In this document: positions 17,196-25,368 of the stretch, one piece after another
How the letters are laid out: the number at the start of each line of letters is the position of its first letter
Numbering within the stretch: position 1 is the stretch's first letter
DNA from: an uncultured Clostridia bacterium
GTDB lineage: Bacteria; Bacillota; Clostridia; Christensenellales; UBA1242
Direction of reading: 5' to 3'
Assembly: GCA_934754355.1 (NCBI GenBank)
Contig: CAKVID010000006.1
Coordinates: forward strand, 1-64,000
DNA length: 64,000 nucleotides
Program-made: the position numbers and the translations under genes
Notes under the pieces: generated by a model
Told to the model about the DNA's origin: nothing
The model's input: only the letters and a program-made list of their open reading frames with translations
Databases searched by the model: none

Positions 17196-18983
17196 ATGGG
17201 AGCAGTTATTGGTATTATTTTGGATATTTTGGCAATTCTAGCAATAATAGTATTTGGATCTTTTATTGTTGTTCTTATTGCTGATTTAATTCTATGTATG
17301 TTTGATAATCACGAGGGAATTATTTTCAATAGAAAGAAGAAATCTTCTACAGAAGAAAGTATTGAAGAAACTAGTACAACTGTTAAGAAAGATGATATTG
17401 TAGTATATTCTAACCAATCCAATCCAAATGGAACTATTGAGACAAAAACAAAGACTGAGAAAGTTGACGGCGAAGTTGTAAGTGAAATAGACTTTGATAA
17501 AGCAGTTGAAGAACAACAAGCATTGAATAGAAAGAGAAATATGGAGAATGCTCCTATTGTTAATGAAGAAGAGCAAAAACCAGTTCAAAGACCAACTCCA
17601 AAGCCAGAACCAAAACCAAAGAAAGAAGACGATGGATTTTGGGATATTGACGAAGACCAAGACTTCAAAGATTTGCTTGATGAAGTAATCAAAGAGGCTA
17701 AGGGTAGTGACAAAAAACAAAAAGAAGTTGTTGTTGAAGAGAAGAAAGAAAGCGAAGAAGACAAATTAGCAAAAGAACAACAAAAGAAAGAACTAGAAGA
17801 ACTAAAACAACTAAAAGAGCAACAACAAAAAGAACTTGAAGAATTCAAACAAATGAAAGAAGACTTTGCAAGAGAGAAAGAAGAACAACTTGCTCTTTAC
17901 AAAGACAATCTAGACAAACTAAAAGCAGAAGAACTAGATAAATTAAAACAAGAAATTGTTGCTGAACAAGAGAAATTACAACAAGAAAGAGAAAAACTAG
18001 AAAATAAACAAGAAGAATTAGAAGAAAAGAAAAATTCTGAAACTGTAGGCACTGAAAGAGAAGAGATTGTTAAAGAAACAATTATAAGAGACGAAGAAGA
18101 AATCAACAAATTGAAATTCAAAAACTTAGTTAGAATGAATAATCGTCTAAGCAGAATTATTAGAGATACAGAGAAATTACAAGACCAAAAGCAAAAAGAA
18201 TTGGTTAAGAAAGAATTAGAAAAGAAAAAATTACTAGCCGAAGAACAAGAAGAGAAACTTAGAGAACAAGAAAGAAGAATTGAAATTCAGAGACAAAACC
18301 AAGAAAGACTTGCAAAACAAGCCGAAGCACTAAGAAGAAGAAATGAAATCAATAGAAAATTACAAGAAGTTAGCAAGAAGGCTGGTAAGTATAAATTAGA
18401 TAATACTAAGGTTAAAGTAGTCAAAGAAACAGATCACAATAATCATCATGTAGTTGAAGAAGTTGTTACAACTGTTGAAGAGACTATTCCGGGAACGGAT
18501 ACAGTAATTAAGACGGTAGAGAAAGAACCTATCAAAGCTGCCCCAACTCCAATTTTTGAGAAAGCATATTATGAGCAAAAATTAGTTGAACTAGATAATG
18601 AATTGAAAGAAGCAGAGAAAGAACTTAGAGTTAATAAATCTGAATATATTCCACTAACTAGAATTCATAAAGCATATGCTAGAGACAGTGAAAAATTGCG
18701 TAAGAAAGAAATCCAAGTAGCAAAACAGAAAGTTGCTTTGTATGGTGTTAATTCCAAAAATGTTGACCCAGCAAAGAAAGCAAAACTAGATGAAAATTTG
18801 GCATCACTTTCTGAACTAAAAGATAGTGTAGAGCATTGTGAAGAAGTTATCAGAAAGAATAAAGATAGATATCCTGTTCTAGAGAAAAACAATAAACTTC
18901 TAAATAAACAAGTTGATAGAATTAATGATGATATCAAGACTTGTGAGAAAGCAATCTCTTATTACAATAAGAAACAAAAATAA
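17196..18983 (+). CDS. Membrane-anchored long coiled-coil protein
   Basis: 595 residues. Residues 3-36 are one hydrophobic span (IIFGSFIVVLIADLILC-like), followed by a short basic stop. The rest is highly charged: a Pro-Lys linker around 130-145, then Glu/Lys/Gln/Leu heptads from about 165 to 395 and again about 445-595, diagnostic of long coiled coils. A Thr/Val-rich stretch near 400-435 separates the two. The ribosome binding site GTGAGGGG precedes ATG 17196. No named family is recognised; EzrA- or KfrA-like structural roles or a cell-surface scaffold are possibilities. It is transcribed alone with a strong terminator behind it. The A-rich composition of the plus strand reflects the Lys/Glu content. 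Confidence 0.8.
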   Translation: MGAVIGIILDILAILAIIVFGSFIVVLIADLILCMFDNHEGIIFNRKKKSSTEESIEETSTTVKKDDIVVYSNQSNPNGTIETKTKTEKVDGEVVSEIDFDKAVEEQQALNRKRNMENAPIVNEEEQKPVQRPTPKPEPKPKKEDDGFWDIDEDQDFKDLLDEVIKEAKGSDKKQKEVVVEEKKESEEDKLAKEQQKKELEELKQLKEQQQKELEEFKQMKEDFAREKEEQLALYKDNLDKLKAEELDKLKQEIVAEQEKLQQEREKLENKQEELEEKKNSETVGTEREEIVKETIIRDEEEINKLKFKNLVRMNNRLSRIIRDTEKLQDQKQKELVKKELEKKKLLAEEQEEKLREQERRIEIQRQNQERLAKQAEALRRRNEINRKLQEVSKKAGKYKLDNTKVKVVKETDHNNHHVVEEVVTTVEETIPGTDTVIKTVEKEPIKAAPTPIFEKAYYEQKLVELDNELKEAEKELRVNKSEYIPLTRIHKAYARDSEKLRKKEIQVAKQKVALYGVNSKNVDPAKKAKLDENLASLSELKDSVEHCEEVIRKNKDRYPVLEKNNKLLNKQVDRINDDIKTCEKAISYYNKKQK

Positions 18984-19010
18984 TTAATTTGATTATATAG
19001 ATTGATTATA

Positions 19011-19043
19011 AAAAAAGCCAAGTTTAGTTTACTTGGCTTTTTT
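19011..19043 (+). terminator. Terminator after coiled-coil gene
   Basis: AAAAAAGCCAAGT / ACTTGGCTTTTTTT with a 7-base loop, a strong bidirectional hairpin. Confidence 0.88.
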
Positions 19044-19136
19044 TGTGCATAGAAAAATCTAATTATTGTGTCATTAATTTATTTGGTTCAAAAAATATAT
19101 TTAAAAATTATTTAGCGAGTATAAAAAATAAAAAAA

Positions 19137-19404
19137 CTGTGCAACTATTTTCGATGGTGCAGTCGCAAATATTCTGTAGCAATTCGCTCCTTCAAAGCAC
19201 CCTTATGGCACATACCTTAAATCTTTTTAATGCTGCTTCATTCCTGACCTGACATGGTTCAAAGCAAGATATTGCATAAGACCTTGATATCATCACTTCA
19301 ATACTATAGAAGTACTTACTCTGCATTAACACCTAGAATAGTGTTCGGCTCCGCATATAGTGGGTTTCGGATACAGGGCACCACTAACTCCCCGCTTAGC
19401 ACAG
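19137..19404 (-). ncRNA. ffs: Signal recognition particle RNA, large form with Alu domain
   Basis: On the minus strand the conserved domain IV loop reads GTCAGGTCAGGAATGAAGCA, followed by GCATTAAAAAG. The 5' part carries the Alu-domain words GGGGAGTTAGTGGTGCCCTG and CGGAGCCGAA. The ends pair (CTGTGC / GCACAG) and a T7 run follows the 3' end, giving about 268 bases, the size of Bacillus/Clostridium scRNA. It targets membrane proteins with Ffh. Plus-strand open frames across it are spurious. Confidence 0.93.
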
Positions 19405-19411
19405 TACAAGT

Positions 19412-19440
19412 ATTATATCAAAGATTACTCTTTTTTGCAA
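19412..19440 (-). promoter_or_regulatory. Promoter of SRP RNA
   Basis: On the minus strand TTGCAA (19440-19435), a 17-base spacer and TATAAT (19417-19412) end 8 bases before the RNA 5' end. Confidence 0.85.
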
Positions 19441-19541
19441 CATTTTAAGCATTAAGATATAATAATTTTTGTTAATTTAATTTGTCGAATAGAACAATTT
19501 ATGTTAAACTACAATATACATATAATAAATAAGAGGGAATT

Positions 19542-20273
19542 ATGCCGGATTTTACAGAAAATGCAAAAAGATTTATCACTTGCTATAATCAAATAGATCA
19601 ATCGCTTAGATCTCAGTATGATTTAAGTAAGAGTAGTAGTTATACTGAAGTTATTAGAAGGTCATCTAGAATGAATGCTTTTGTGAAGAAATATGAAGAT
19701 CAATTGATAGACTATGGAAGACTTAGAAATGCAATTGTACATTCCTTCAACGAAAGCATGGTTATAGCCGAACCTCATACAGATGTTGTAGAAGAATACG
19801 AAAGACTATCCAAAGTTATTTGTACTCCGCCTCTTGCAGTGGATACAGTTTGCAATAAAGACATTCATACAATTACTAGCGATATTATGTTAAATCAAGT
19901 AATACAGAATATCTACAAGACGGGTATTAGTAATTGGCCAGTATACAAAGATGGAATGCTGATTGGTGTGGCTAATTCTAGGAAACTTATCAAGGAAATT
20001 GGTAAAAAAATATATGAGAAGAGAGATATAAATGAATATCTAGAAAATACCAAGATTGAAGACGCAATAAGTAATTTTGGCGAAGATAATTATTATACTA
20101 TTGCTAATAAAAATGTAACTCTAGATAAGATTTTGCAATTATTCTCTGAGAATAGAAAATTGAGTTTGATAGTAATAACCGAGAGTGGAAGTTTGCTAGA
20201 ACAACCAATAGGGGTTGTTGCCATTGCAGATATCATGGACGTGAATAAAATTCTGGATAATTATAATAATTAA
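19542..20273 (+). CDS. CBS-pair protein with HEPN-like N-terminal domain
   Basis: 243 residues, soluble. The N-terminal 95 residues are helical and contain DYGRLRNAIVHSF, whose Arg62-Asn-x3-His67 matches the R-x4-6-H signature of HEPN domains. Residues of about 100-240 form a CBS (Bateman) pair: WPVYKDGMLIGVANSRKL in the first and LIVITESGSLLEQPIGVVAI in the second. CBS pairs bind adenine nucleotides, so a nucleotide-regulated HEPN protein is inferred; RNase activity is not established. The start ATG 19542 follows AAGAGGGAATT. It is transcribed away from the SRP RNA and alone. Confidence 0.8.
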   Translation: MPDFTENAKRFITCYNQIDQSLRSQYDLSKSSSYTEVIRRSSRMNAFVKKYEDQLIDYGRLRNAIVHSFNESMVIAEPHTDVVEEYERLSKVICTPPLAVDTVCNKDIHTITSDIMLNQVIQNIYKTGISNWPVYKDGMLIGVANSRKLIKEIGKKIYEKRDINEYLENTKIEDAISNFGEDNYYTIANKNVTLDKILQLFSENRKLSLIVITESGSLLEQPIGVVAIADIMDVNKILDNYNN

Positions 20274-20275
20274 AC

Positions 20276-20304
20276 TTGACAATAATATGCATTTGTTGTA
20301 TATT
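20276..20304 (+). promoter_or_regulatory. Promoter of the ileS leader
   Basis: TTGACA (20276-20281) and TATATT (20299-20304) with a 17-base spacer. It starts about 3 bases after the CBS gene stop codon. Confidence 0.8.
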
Positions 20305-20310
20305 GAAAGT

Positions 20311-20599
20311 GTTCAAATATGAACGAGCAAAAAAAACGATAATAAAGGACATGCTTATCTTTGAAAAACTTTACAGAGAGCAAACATATGGTGAGAGTTT
20401 GCAAGTGTAGTAGAAGAATGTTGTAGTTTTCTCAAGTATCACCTTTTAGTTGATGGACTGAAAATTGATTAAGTTCATTCGGGTTTCTCCCGTTATAGGG
20501 ATAGTATGTGTTGGCATATGACTTACAAAAAACTTGAATTTAATTGTATGTAGAAGGTTTTTTTTGGAAGCGTACTGCTCAACCTTCTACATTTTTTTT
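20311..20599 (+). promoter_or_regulatory. T-box-type leader upstream of ileS
   Basis: A leader of about 290 bases before an aminoacyl-tRNA synthetase gene. Stem I hallmarks are ACAGAGAGC and GGTGAGAG, which fit the distal T-box stem I pattern. The candidate specifier codon is ATC (Ile) at 20357-20359. CCCGTTATAGGGATAG matches the stem III region of many T boxes. It ends in an intrinsic terminator at 20550-20599. Uncharged tRNA-Ile would favour an antiterminator. The 14-base T box itself is poorly conserved: TTTGGAAGCGTACTGC instead of a clean TGGTACCGC, so the assignment rests mainly on stem I and position. Confidence 0.75.
20550..20599 (+). terminator. Regulated terminator in the ileS leader
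   Basis: GTAGAAGGTT / AACCTTCTAC, 21-base loop, followed by ATTTTTTTT, ending 16 bases before the ileS start codon. Confidence 0.88.
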
Positions 20600-20615
20600 G
20601 AATTTGGAGGGAATA

Positions 20616-23600
20616 ATGAAAAAACAAGATATTAAGCCAAATTTGGTGGCTAACGAATTAGAGATTTTGAAATTCTGGGAAGAGAACAAAGTCTTTGAGA
20701 AAATGAAAGAGCAGAATAAGAAGACTGGCAAATACTTTGCAACAATGGACGGCCCTATTACTGCTAACGGAATGACAATGGGTCTTCATCATGCTTTCGG
20801 AAGATCTTTGAAAGACGCAATGATTAAATTTAGAGCAATCAATGGCTATGATATGCATTACCAGAATGGTTTTGACGCACAAGGTCTTTGGGTAGAGGTT
20901 AATGCTGAGAAAGATTTGGGACTTAATTCTAAGAAAGACATTGAGAAATATGGAATAGATAAATTTACTGAATTCTGTATGAACAAAGTTAAAACTTGTG
21001 CATCTAAAATGACCGAGCAATCTATAAGACTTGGTCAAATGATGGACTGGGATAACTCTTACTTTACTAATTCGGATACTAATATTGAGACAATTTGGTA
21101 TTTCTTGAAGACTTGCAAGGAGAAGGGTTGGTTGATAGAAAAATATAGACCAATGCCTTGGTGTACAAGATGTGGAACAAGTCTATCTGAACACGAAATG
21201 AGTGATGCTGATGCTTATCGTAATGATACTTGTCAAGCAGTATTTATTAAACTTCCTGTAATCAATGAAAACTTCAAAATGCTAGTATGGACAACCACTC
21301 CTTGGACACTTTCTAGTAATGTTGCGATTGCTGTTAATCCTGAACTTAAATATTCTATATGTAGAGTTAAATCTGATGATAAATTAATTTGTGTATGTTC
21401 TACTGCAACTAAAGTATTGAAAGATGATTTGATTAGTGTAGAAAAAGAAGTAATGGGAAGTGAATTAGTAGGCAAAGCGTATGAGACTTGCTTTGAAGAA
21501 TTGCCACTACAAAATTTTGTACACAAAATAGTTGCATGGGATCAAGTTGATGCAACCGAAGGTGCTGGCTCTGTGCATATCGCTCCTGGTTGTGGTGCAG
21601 AAGACTTTGAATTAGGTCAGAGTATTGGGCTTCCTAATATTTGTCCTATTGATGAAGGCGGAATTTTCTACGATAACTTTGGTTTCTTATCTGGACTTGA
21701 TGCCAACAAAGATGAAACTAGAGATTTGGTTTTTGCTGAACTAGAGAAGAGAGGCAAATTGTATTATCATCATGCATATACTCATAGATATCCTCATTGT
21801 TGGAGATGCAAAAGTCCAATATTATTTAGACTTATCAAAGAATGGGCTATTTCTATGGACGAACTTCGCCCAATGCTAATAAGTGAAGCAAAAAAGGTTG
21901 AATGGCAACCAGCATTCTATGAGAAAAGAATGATAGATTGGCTAACAAATATGGGAGATTGGTCTATTTCTAGAAAGAGATACTATGGACTTCCTCTTCC
22001 TATTTATGTTTGTGATTGTGGAGAGATTACCGTTGTAGGAAGCAAGAAAGAATTGAAAGATTTGGCAGTTGAACCAAGCAAAGTAGATAAACTTCCACAC
22101 TTACATCGTCCATACATTGATGAAGTTAAAATCAAATGCCCTCATTGTGGCAAACCGGTTGAAAGAATTAAAGATGTAGGCGATTGTTGGCTAGATGCTG
22201 GTATTGCTCCATTTAGTACTAATAAATATTTTGAAGATAGAGAATTCTGGGAGAAGAATTATCCTGCAGAATGTGTAATTGAGATGAAAGAACAGATAAG
22301 ACTATGGTTCTATTCAATGCTAGTAATGGGTGTTGCTTTGACTGGTAAATCTCCTTATAAGAAAGTATCTACTTATGGCTCACTTCTTGCTCAAGATGGC
22401 AAGAAATTATCTAAGAGTAGTCCTAATAATATTCCGCTAAATGAAGCATTTGAAAATATCGGTGCAGATGTTATAAGATATACATTCTGTGCTACTAATC
22501 CACAGAGTGATGTAATATTCAGTTATTCATCAACTGATGAAGTTAGAAGAAGACTTTTAGGACTATGGAATATATTTGTGTTCTTCAATACTTATGCAAT
22601 TATAGATAATCCAAAATTAGATGGATTTGAGCCAAAGAAAGAAGAATTGAATATAACAGACAAGTGGTTGATTGCTAGAACTAATGAATTTGCTACTAAA
22701 TGCAAAGGATATTATGAAGAAGTTAAAACTTGCGAAGTTGTAAGTGAATTTGAGAAATTTGTAGATGAATTATCTAATTGGTATATTAGAGTCAATCGTA
22801 GAAGATTTTGGAAATCTCAAGAAGATAGCGATAAATTAAATGCATATTTCTGTTTGGAGTATGCTATCAAAAATATTTGTATGGTTATGTACCCTATAAT
22901 GCCATTTATGATGGAATATATGTGGCAAAACCAAGTAAGAGAAGTAGAGAAGAATGCAAGCCTTAGTGTAATGATGTCTGGATTTAAGATTGCTACTTAT
23001 TCGATTGAAGATAATAGCGTATTAGATAAGACTAATATTGTAAGGTCAATTATTGCTTCTGGTTTGAAATTAAGAAATGAAAATAATCTAAAAGTAAAAC
23101 AACCTCTAAAGAAAGCATTTGTAATTAGTCCAAATAGCAATACACTTACTGCAATTGAAGACTATAAGACAATTATCGAAGAAGAATTGAATATCAAAGA
23201 AATTGAACTTAGTGATGATGTAGAAACATTCAATCTTCACTTCTTGACACTTAATTTCCGTAATGCTGGAAAGGTGCTAAAAGGTGATGTTCAGAAGATG
23301 AAGGTTGAACTTGAGAATACTACTGACGAGAAAATGGAAGAGTATGTCAAAGAGTTAGATGGCGGCACGGTTAATATAAATAACTTTGGAGAAATGCCAA
23401 GTGATTTATTTATTAAGAATTCTAAACCAAGACCAGATTTTATTATGACAAGCGAAGACAATGTTACAGTTGTTCTAGATATCACTCTTGATGAAGATTT
23501 AATTGATGAAGGTCTACTTCGTGAGATTATCCGTAATGCACAAGTATTAAGGAAAGAAGCAAATTTTGAAATAGACGATAGAATTGATATAACAATTATG

Positions 23601-23768
23601 TCTAATGACGACAAAGTTCAAGAAATTATCAATAATAATGCAGACAAAATTAAATCAGAAGTATTGGCAAATTCGTTTAATGAGAAAACTTTTGATGCAG
23701 ATATAAAAAAGGAAGTTGAAATTGGAGACGGCTACAAAGTTAATTTTGCTCTAAGAGTTAGTAAGTAA
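20616..23768 (+). CDS. ileS: Isoleucyl-tRNA synthetase, divergent class I form
   Basis: 1050 residues. A class I synthetase with DGPITANGMTMGLHHAFG at 45-62 in place of the HIGH region and KKLSKS at 596-601 as the KMSKS loop. Several CxxC pairs (WCTRCG, HCWRCK, VCDCG, CPHCG) look like zinc knuckles in the catalytic and insertion regions. The C-terminal end (LDEDLIDEGLLREIIRNAQ) matches the IleRS tail domain. I have seen this HHA-type variant in class I ligases annotated IleRS or LeuRS-like in other lineages. Isoleucine specificity is supported by the tail and the ATC specifier in the leader but is not certain. The start ATG 20616 follows TTGGAGGGAATA; the frame extends to 20544 only through the leader terminator. 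Confidence 0.88.
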   Translation: MKKQDIKPNLVANELEILKFWEENKVFEKMKEQNKKTGKYFATMDGPITANGMTMGLHHAFGRSLKDAMIKFRAINGYDMHYQNGFDAQGLWVEVNAEKDLGLNSKKDIEKYGIDKFTEFCMNKVKTCASKMTEQSIRLGQMMDWDNSYFTNSDTNIETIWYFLKTCKEKGWLIEKYRPMPWCTRCGTSLSEHEMSDADAYRNDTCQAVFIKLPVINENFKMLVWTTTPWTLSSNVAIAVNPELKYSICRVKSDDKLICVCSTATKVLKDDLISVEKEVMGSELVGKAYETCFEELPLQNFVHKIVAWDQVDATEGAGSVHIAPGCGAEDFELGQSIGLPNICPIDEGGIFYDNFGFLSGLDANKDETRDLVFAELEKRGKLYYHHAYTHRYPHCWRCKSPILFRLIKEWAISMDELRPMLISEAKKVEWQPAFYEKRMIDWLTNMGDWSISRKRYYGLPLPIYVCDCGEITVVGSKKELKDLAVEPSKVDKLPHLHRPYIDEVKIKCPHCGKPVERIKDVGDCWLDAGIAPFSTNKYFEDREFWEKNYPAECVIEMKEQIRLWFYSMLVMGVALTGKSPYKKVSTYGSLLAQDGKKLSKSSPNNIPLNEAFENIGADVIRYTFCATNPQSDVIFSYSSTDEVRRRLLGLWNIFVFFNTYAIIDNPKLDGFEPKKEELNITDKWLIARTNEFATKCKGYYEEVKTCEVVSEFEKFVDELSNWYIRVNRRRFWKSQEDSDKLNAYFCLEYAIKNICMVMYPIMPFMMEYMWQNQVREVEKNASLSVMMSGFKIATYSIEDNSVLDKTNIVRSIIASGLKLRNENNLKVKQPLKKAFVISPNSNTLTAIEDYKTIIEEELNIKEIELSDDVETFNLHFLTLNFRNAGKVLKGDVQKMKVELENTTDEKMEEYVKELDGGTVNINNFGEMPSDLFIKNSKPRPDFIMTSEDNVTVVLDITLDEDLIDEGLLREIIRNAQVLRKEANFEIDDRIDITIMSNDDKVQEIINNNADKIKSEVLANSFNEKTFDADIKKEVEIGDGYKVNFALRVSK

Positions 23769-23773
23769 TTAAT

Positions 23774-23812
23774 AAAAAGACACCAAATTAATTATTAGTT
23801 TGGTGTCTTTTT
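23774..23812. terminator. Bidirectional terminator ileS / fur
   Basis: AAAAAGACACCAAA / TTTGGTGTCTTTTT. The left part follows ileS; the hairpin overlaps the last codons of the convergent fur-type gene. Confidence 0.85.
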
Positions 23813-24187
23813 ATTATTTTTGCAATTTTCGCATAATCCATAAATTACAACATTATTTTCATCAATATCAAAATTATATTTATGGGATAATTGATGATTA
23901 ATTTTGTGATAAGGGCAATAATCTAATTTAATTTCAGCATGACAACGCTTACACTTTAGATAATGACAGTGGTCGTCTATATTAAGTGTGTATAGTGCAG
24001 TGCCTTTCTGGTCGCTTGCTTTGATTACAATATTTTCTCTTGTAAATGCCTCAAGTGTTCTATAAATAGATGATAGCGTTATATTTTCATCTTTCAATTG
24101 ATTATATATTTCAGCGGGAGTAAGTGGGGTACTAGCGTGACTAAGGGTTTCTTTTACTCGCTGTCTAGTCTTGGTGTTTTTTAACAT
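23795..24187 (-). CDS. Fur-family metal regulator, probably Zur
   Basis: 130 residues. The N-terminal winged helix contains PLTPAEIYNQLKD and TLSSIYRTLEAF (the DNA-recognition helix of Fur proteins). The dimer domain has HCHYLKCKRC and a C-terminal CENC, forming the structural Cys4 zinc site, plus His residues (CPYHKINHQLSHKY) for the regulatory metal. It is divergent from a zinc-type ABC transporter with two palindromic operators in between, so zinc-responsive repression is the best inference over Fur or PerR. The start ATG 24187 follows AAAGGATAACAATA. Confidence 0.87.
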   Translation of the reverse strand: MLKNTKTRQRVKETLSHASTPLTPAEIYNQLKDENITLSSIYRTLEAFTRENIVIKASDQKGTALYTLNIDDHCHYLKCKRCHAEIKLDYCPYHKINHQLSHKYNFDIDENNVVIYGLCENCKNNKKTPN

Positions 24188-24299
24188 TATTGTTATCCTT
24201 TTACAAATATATTTTATCCATTTAATTTAGAATTGTTTATATGTTTCAATTATTTTTCTAATATATTCTAAAATATTCAATTAATTTTGTCAATAAGAC

Positions 24300-24328
24300 T
24301 TGACATCTTGCATAAATTAAACTATATT
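24300..24328 (+). promoter_or_regulatory. Promoter of the zinc transporter operon
   Basis: TTGACA (24300-24305), a 17-base spacer and TATATT (24323-24328). Its start site would fall just before the first operator. Confidence 0.8.
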
Positions 24329-24339
24329 ATTGTAGTAAT

Positions 24340-24354
24340 TGCGAATAATTCGCA
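24340..24354. promoter_or_regulatory. Zur-type operator 1
   Basis: A perfect 7-1-7 palindrome TGCGAAT-A-ATTCGCA just downstream of the promoter. The shape matches Fur-family boxes. Confidence 0.75.
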
Positions 24355-24371
24355 TTTAGATGAATTTCAAA

Positions 24372-24386
24372 TGCGAATGACTTGCA
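24372..24386. promoter_or_regulatory. Zur-type operator 2
   Basis: TGCGAAT-G-ACTTGCA, the same 7-1-7 layout with a degenerate right half. It lies 32 bases centre to centre from operator 1 (about three helical turns), abutting the start of the substrate-binding protein gene. Confidence 0.65.
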
Positions 24387-24393
24387 TTTGTTG

Positions 24394-25368
24394 ATGATTA
24401 TGAAGAGATATGTGAAAGTTATTTTAGCAAGTTTAATGATTGTGATAATGCTTGTAGGTGGGGGATACTCTATCTATTATTTTTCCAAACCTAGTGAAGA
24501 TAAGATGGTAGTAACAACAATATTTCCTATATATGATATCACAAGAGAAATAATGGGCGATGACAAAGATATTATGTTGCTTGAAGATACGGGAGTTGAT
24601 ATTCATAATTTCAATCCATCTCTAAGAGAGAGTATGCATATAAGGAATGCCGATTTATTTATCTACATTGGTGGCAGTAGTGATAAATGGGTGGGAGATT
24701 TGTTACAATTGAAGACATCAGATAGTTTCCACTCGCTTAATTTATTTGATAGTATAGAGAAATTAGAAGAGAGTGATGAGGGAATAGCTGATGACCATCA
24801 TGATAAAGACCACCATCATGATGAAGACATAGAATATGATGAACATATCTGGTTAAGCGTTAAAAATATGATAAAGATGACAGACACCATATGTAATAAT
24901 CTTTGTCAAGTGTATCCTGATAGAAGAGAAACTTTTGTAAATAACGCAAATGCATATATAGATAAATTAAAAGCACTAGATTTGGAGTATTACAATAATT
25001 GTCATGGCAAAACTAACAAATTAATTTTTGCAGATAGATTTCCATTCTTATATTTAACCAAAGATTATAATCTTAATTATTATGCTTGCTTCAAGGGGTG
25101 TTCAACAGAGAGTGAAGCCACTTACGAAGTTAAGAGGAAAGTGATAGACGAGATAAATAATAACGATGTCAATTATATATTAGTATTAGAAAACTCTAAC
25201 CAGACACTAGCAGAGAGTATTCTTAGTAATTCTAAATGCAAGAAGGGAGTGGAGATTTTGATACTTAATTCTTGTCAAAGTGTAACTGCAATTGACGCCA
25301 AACATTTATCTATGTTAAGTATTATGCAAGAGAACTTGGAAGTATTAAAGAAGGTATTAGACAAATGA
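24394..25368 (+). CDS. Zinc ABC transporter substrate-binding protein (ZnuA/AdcA family)
   Basis: About 324 residues. It has an N-terminal hydrophobic anchor without a lipobox cysteine, then TTIFPIYDITREIMGD. Metal ligands are DIHNFNPS, YDEHIWLS and ADRFPFLYL, and there is a His/Asp-rich loop (DDHHDKDHHHDED) before the second site, a mark of zinc-binding ZnuA proteins. Two starts are possible, ATG 24394 and 24400, neither with a good ribosome binding site because operator 2 occupies that position. It captures Zn(II) outside the membrane for the ABC pair encoded next; the stop codon overlaps the ATPase start by 4 bases. Confidence 0.9.
   Translation: MIMKRYVKVILASLMIVIMLVGGGYSIYYFSKPSEDKMVVTTIFPIYDITREIMGDDKDIMLLEDTGVDIHNFNPSLRESMHIRNADLFIYIGGSSDKWVGDLLQLKTSDSFHSLNLFDSIEKLEESDEGIADDHHDKDHHHDEDIEYDEHIWLSVKNMIKMTDTICNNLCQVYPDRRETFVNNANAYIDKLKALDLEYYNNCHGKTNKLIFADRFPFLYLTKDYNLNYYACFKGCSTESEATYEVKRKVIDEINNNDVNYILVLENSNQTLAESILSNSKCKKGVEILILNSCQSVTAIDAKHLSMLSIMQENLEVLKKVLDK

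Noticed and set aside
17292..18937. Several Ser/Phe-rich minus-strand frames
   Set aside because: Antisense shadows of the Glu/Lys-rich coiled-coil gene, a common artefact of that composition.
19043..19448. Two plus-strand open frames of 64-69 codons
   Set aside because: They are antisense to the SRP RNA gene, whose conserved core, paired ends and promoter are clear.
19480..19492. TTGTCGAA resembling a Spo0A box upstream of the HEPN/CBS gene; further TGTCGAA near 5548 and 57650
   Set aside because: A seven-base word is expected several times by chance in 64 kb of this composition, and none is paired or well placed relative to a promoter.
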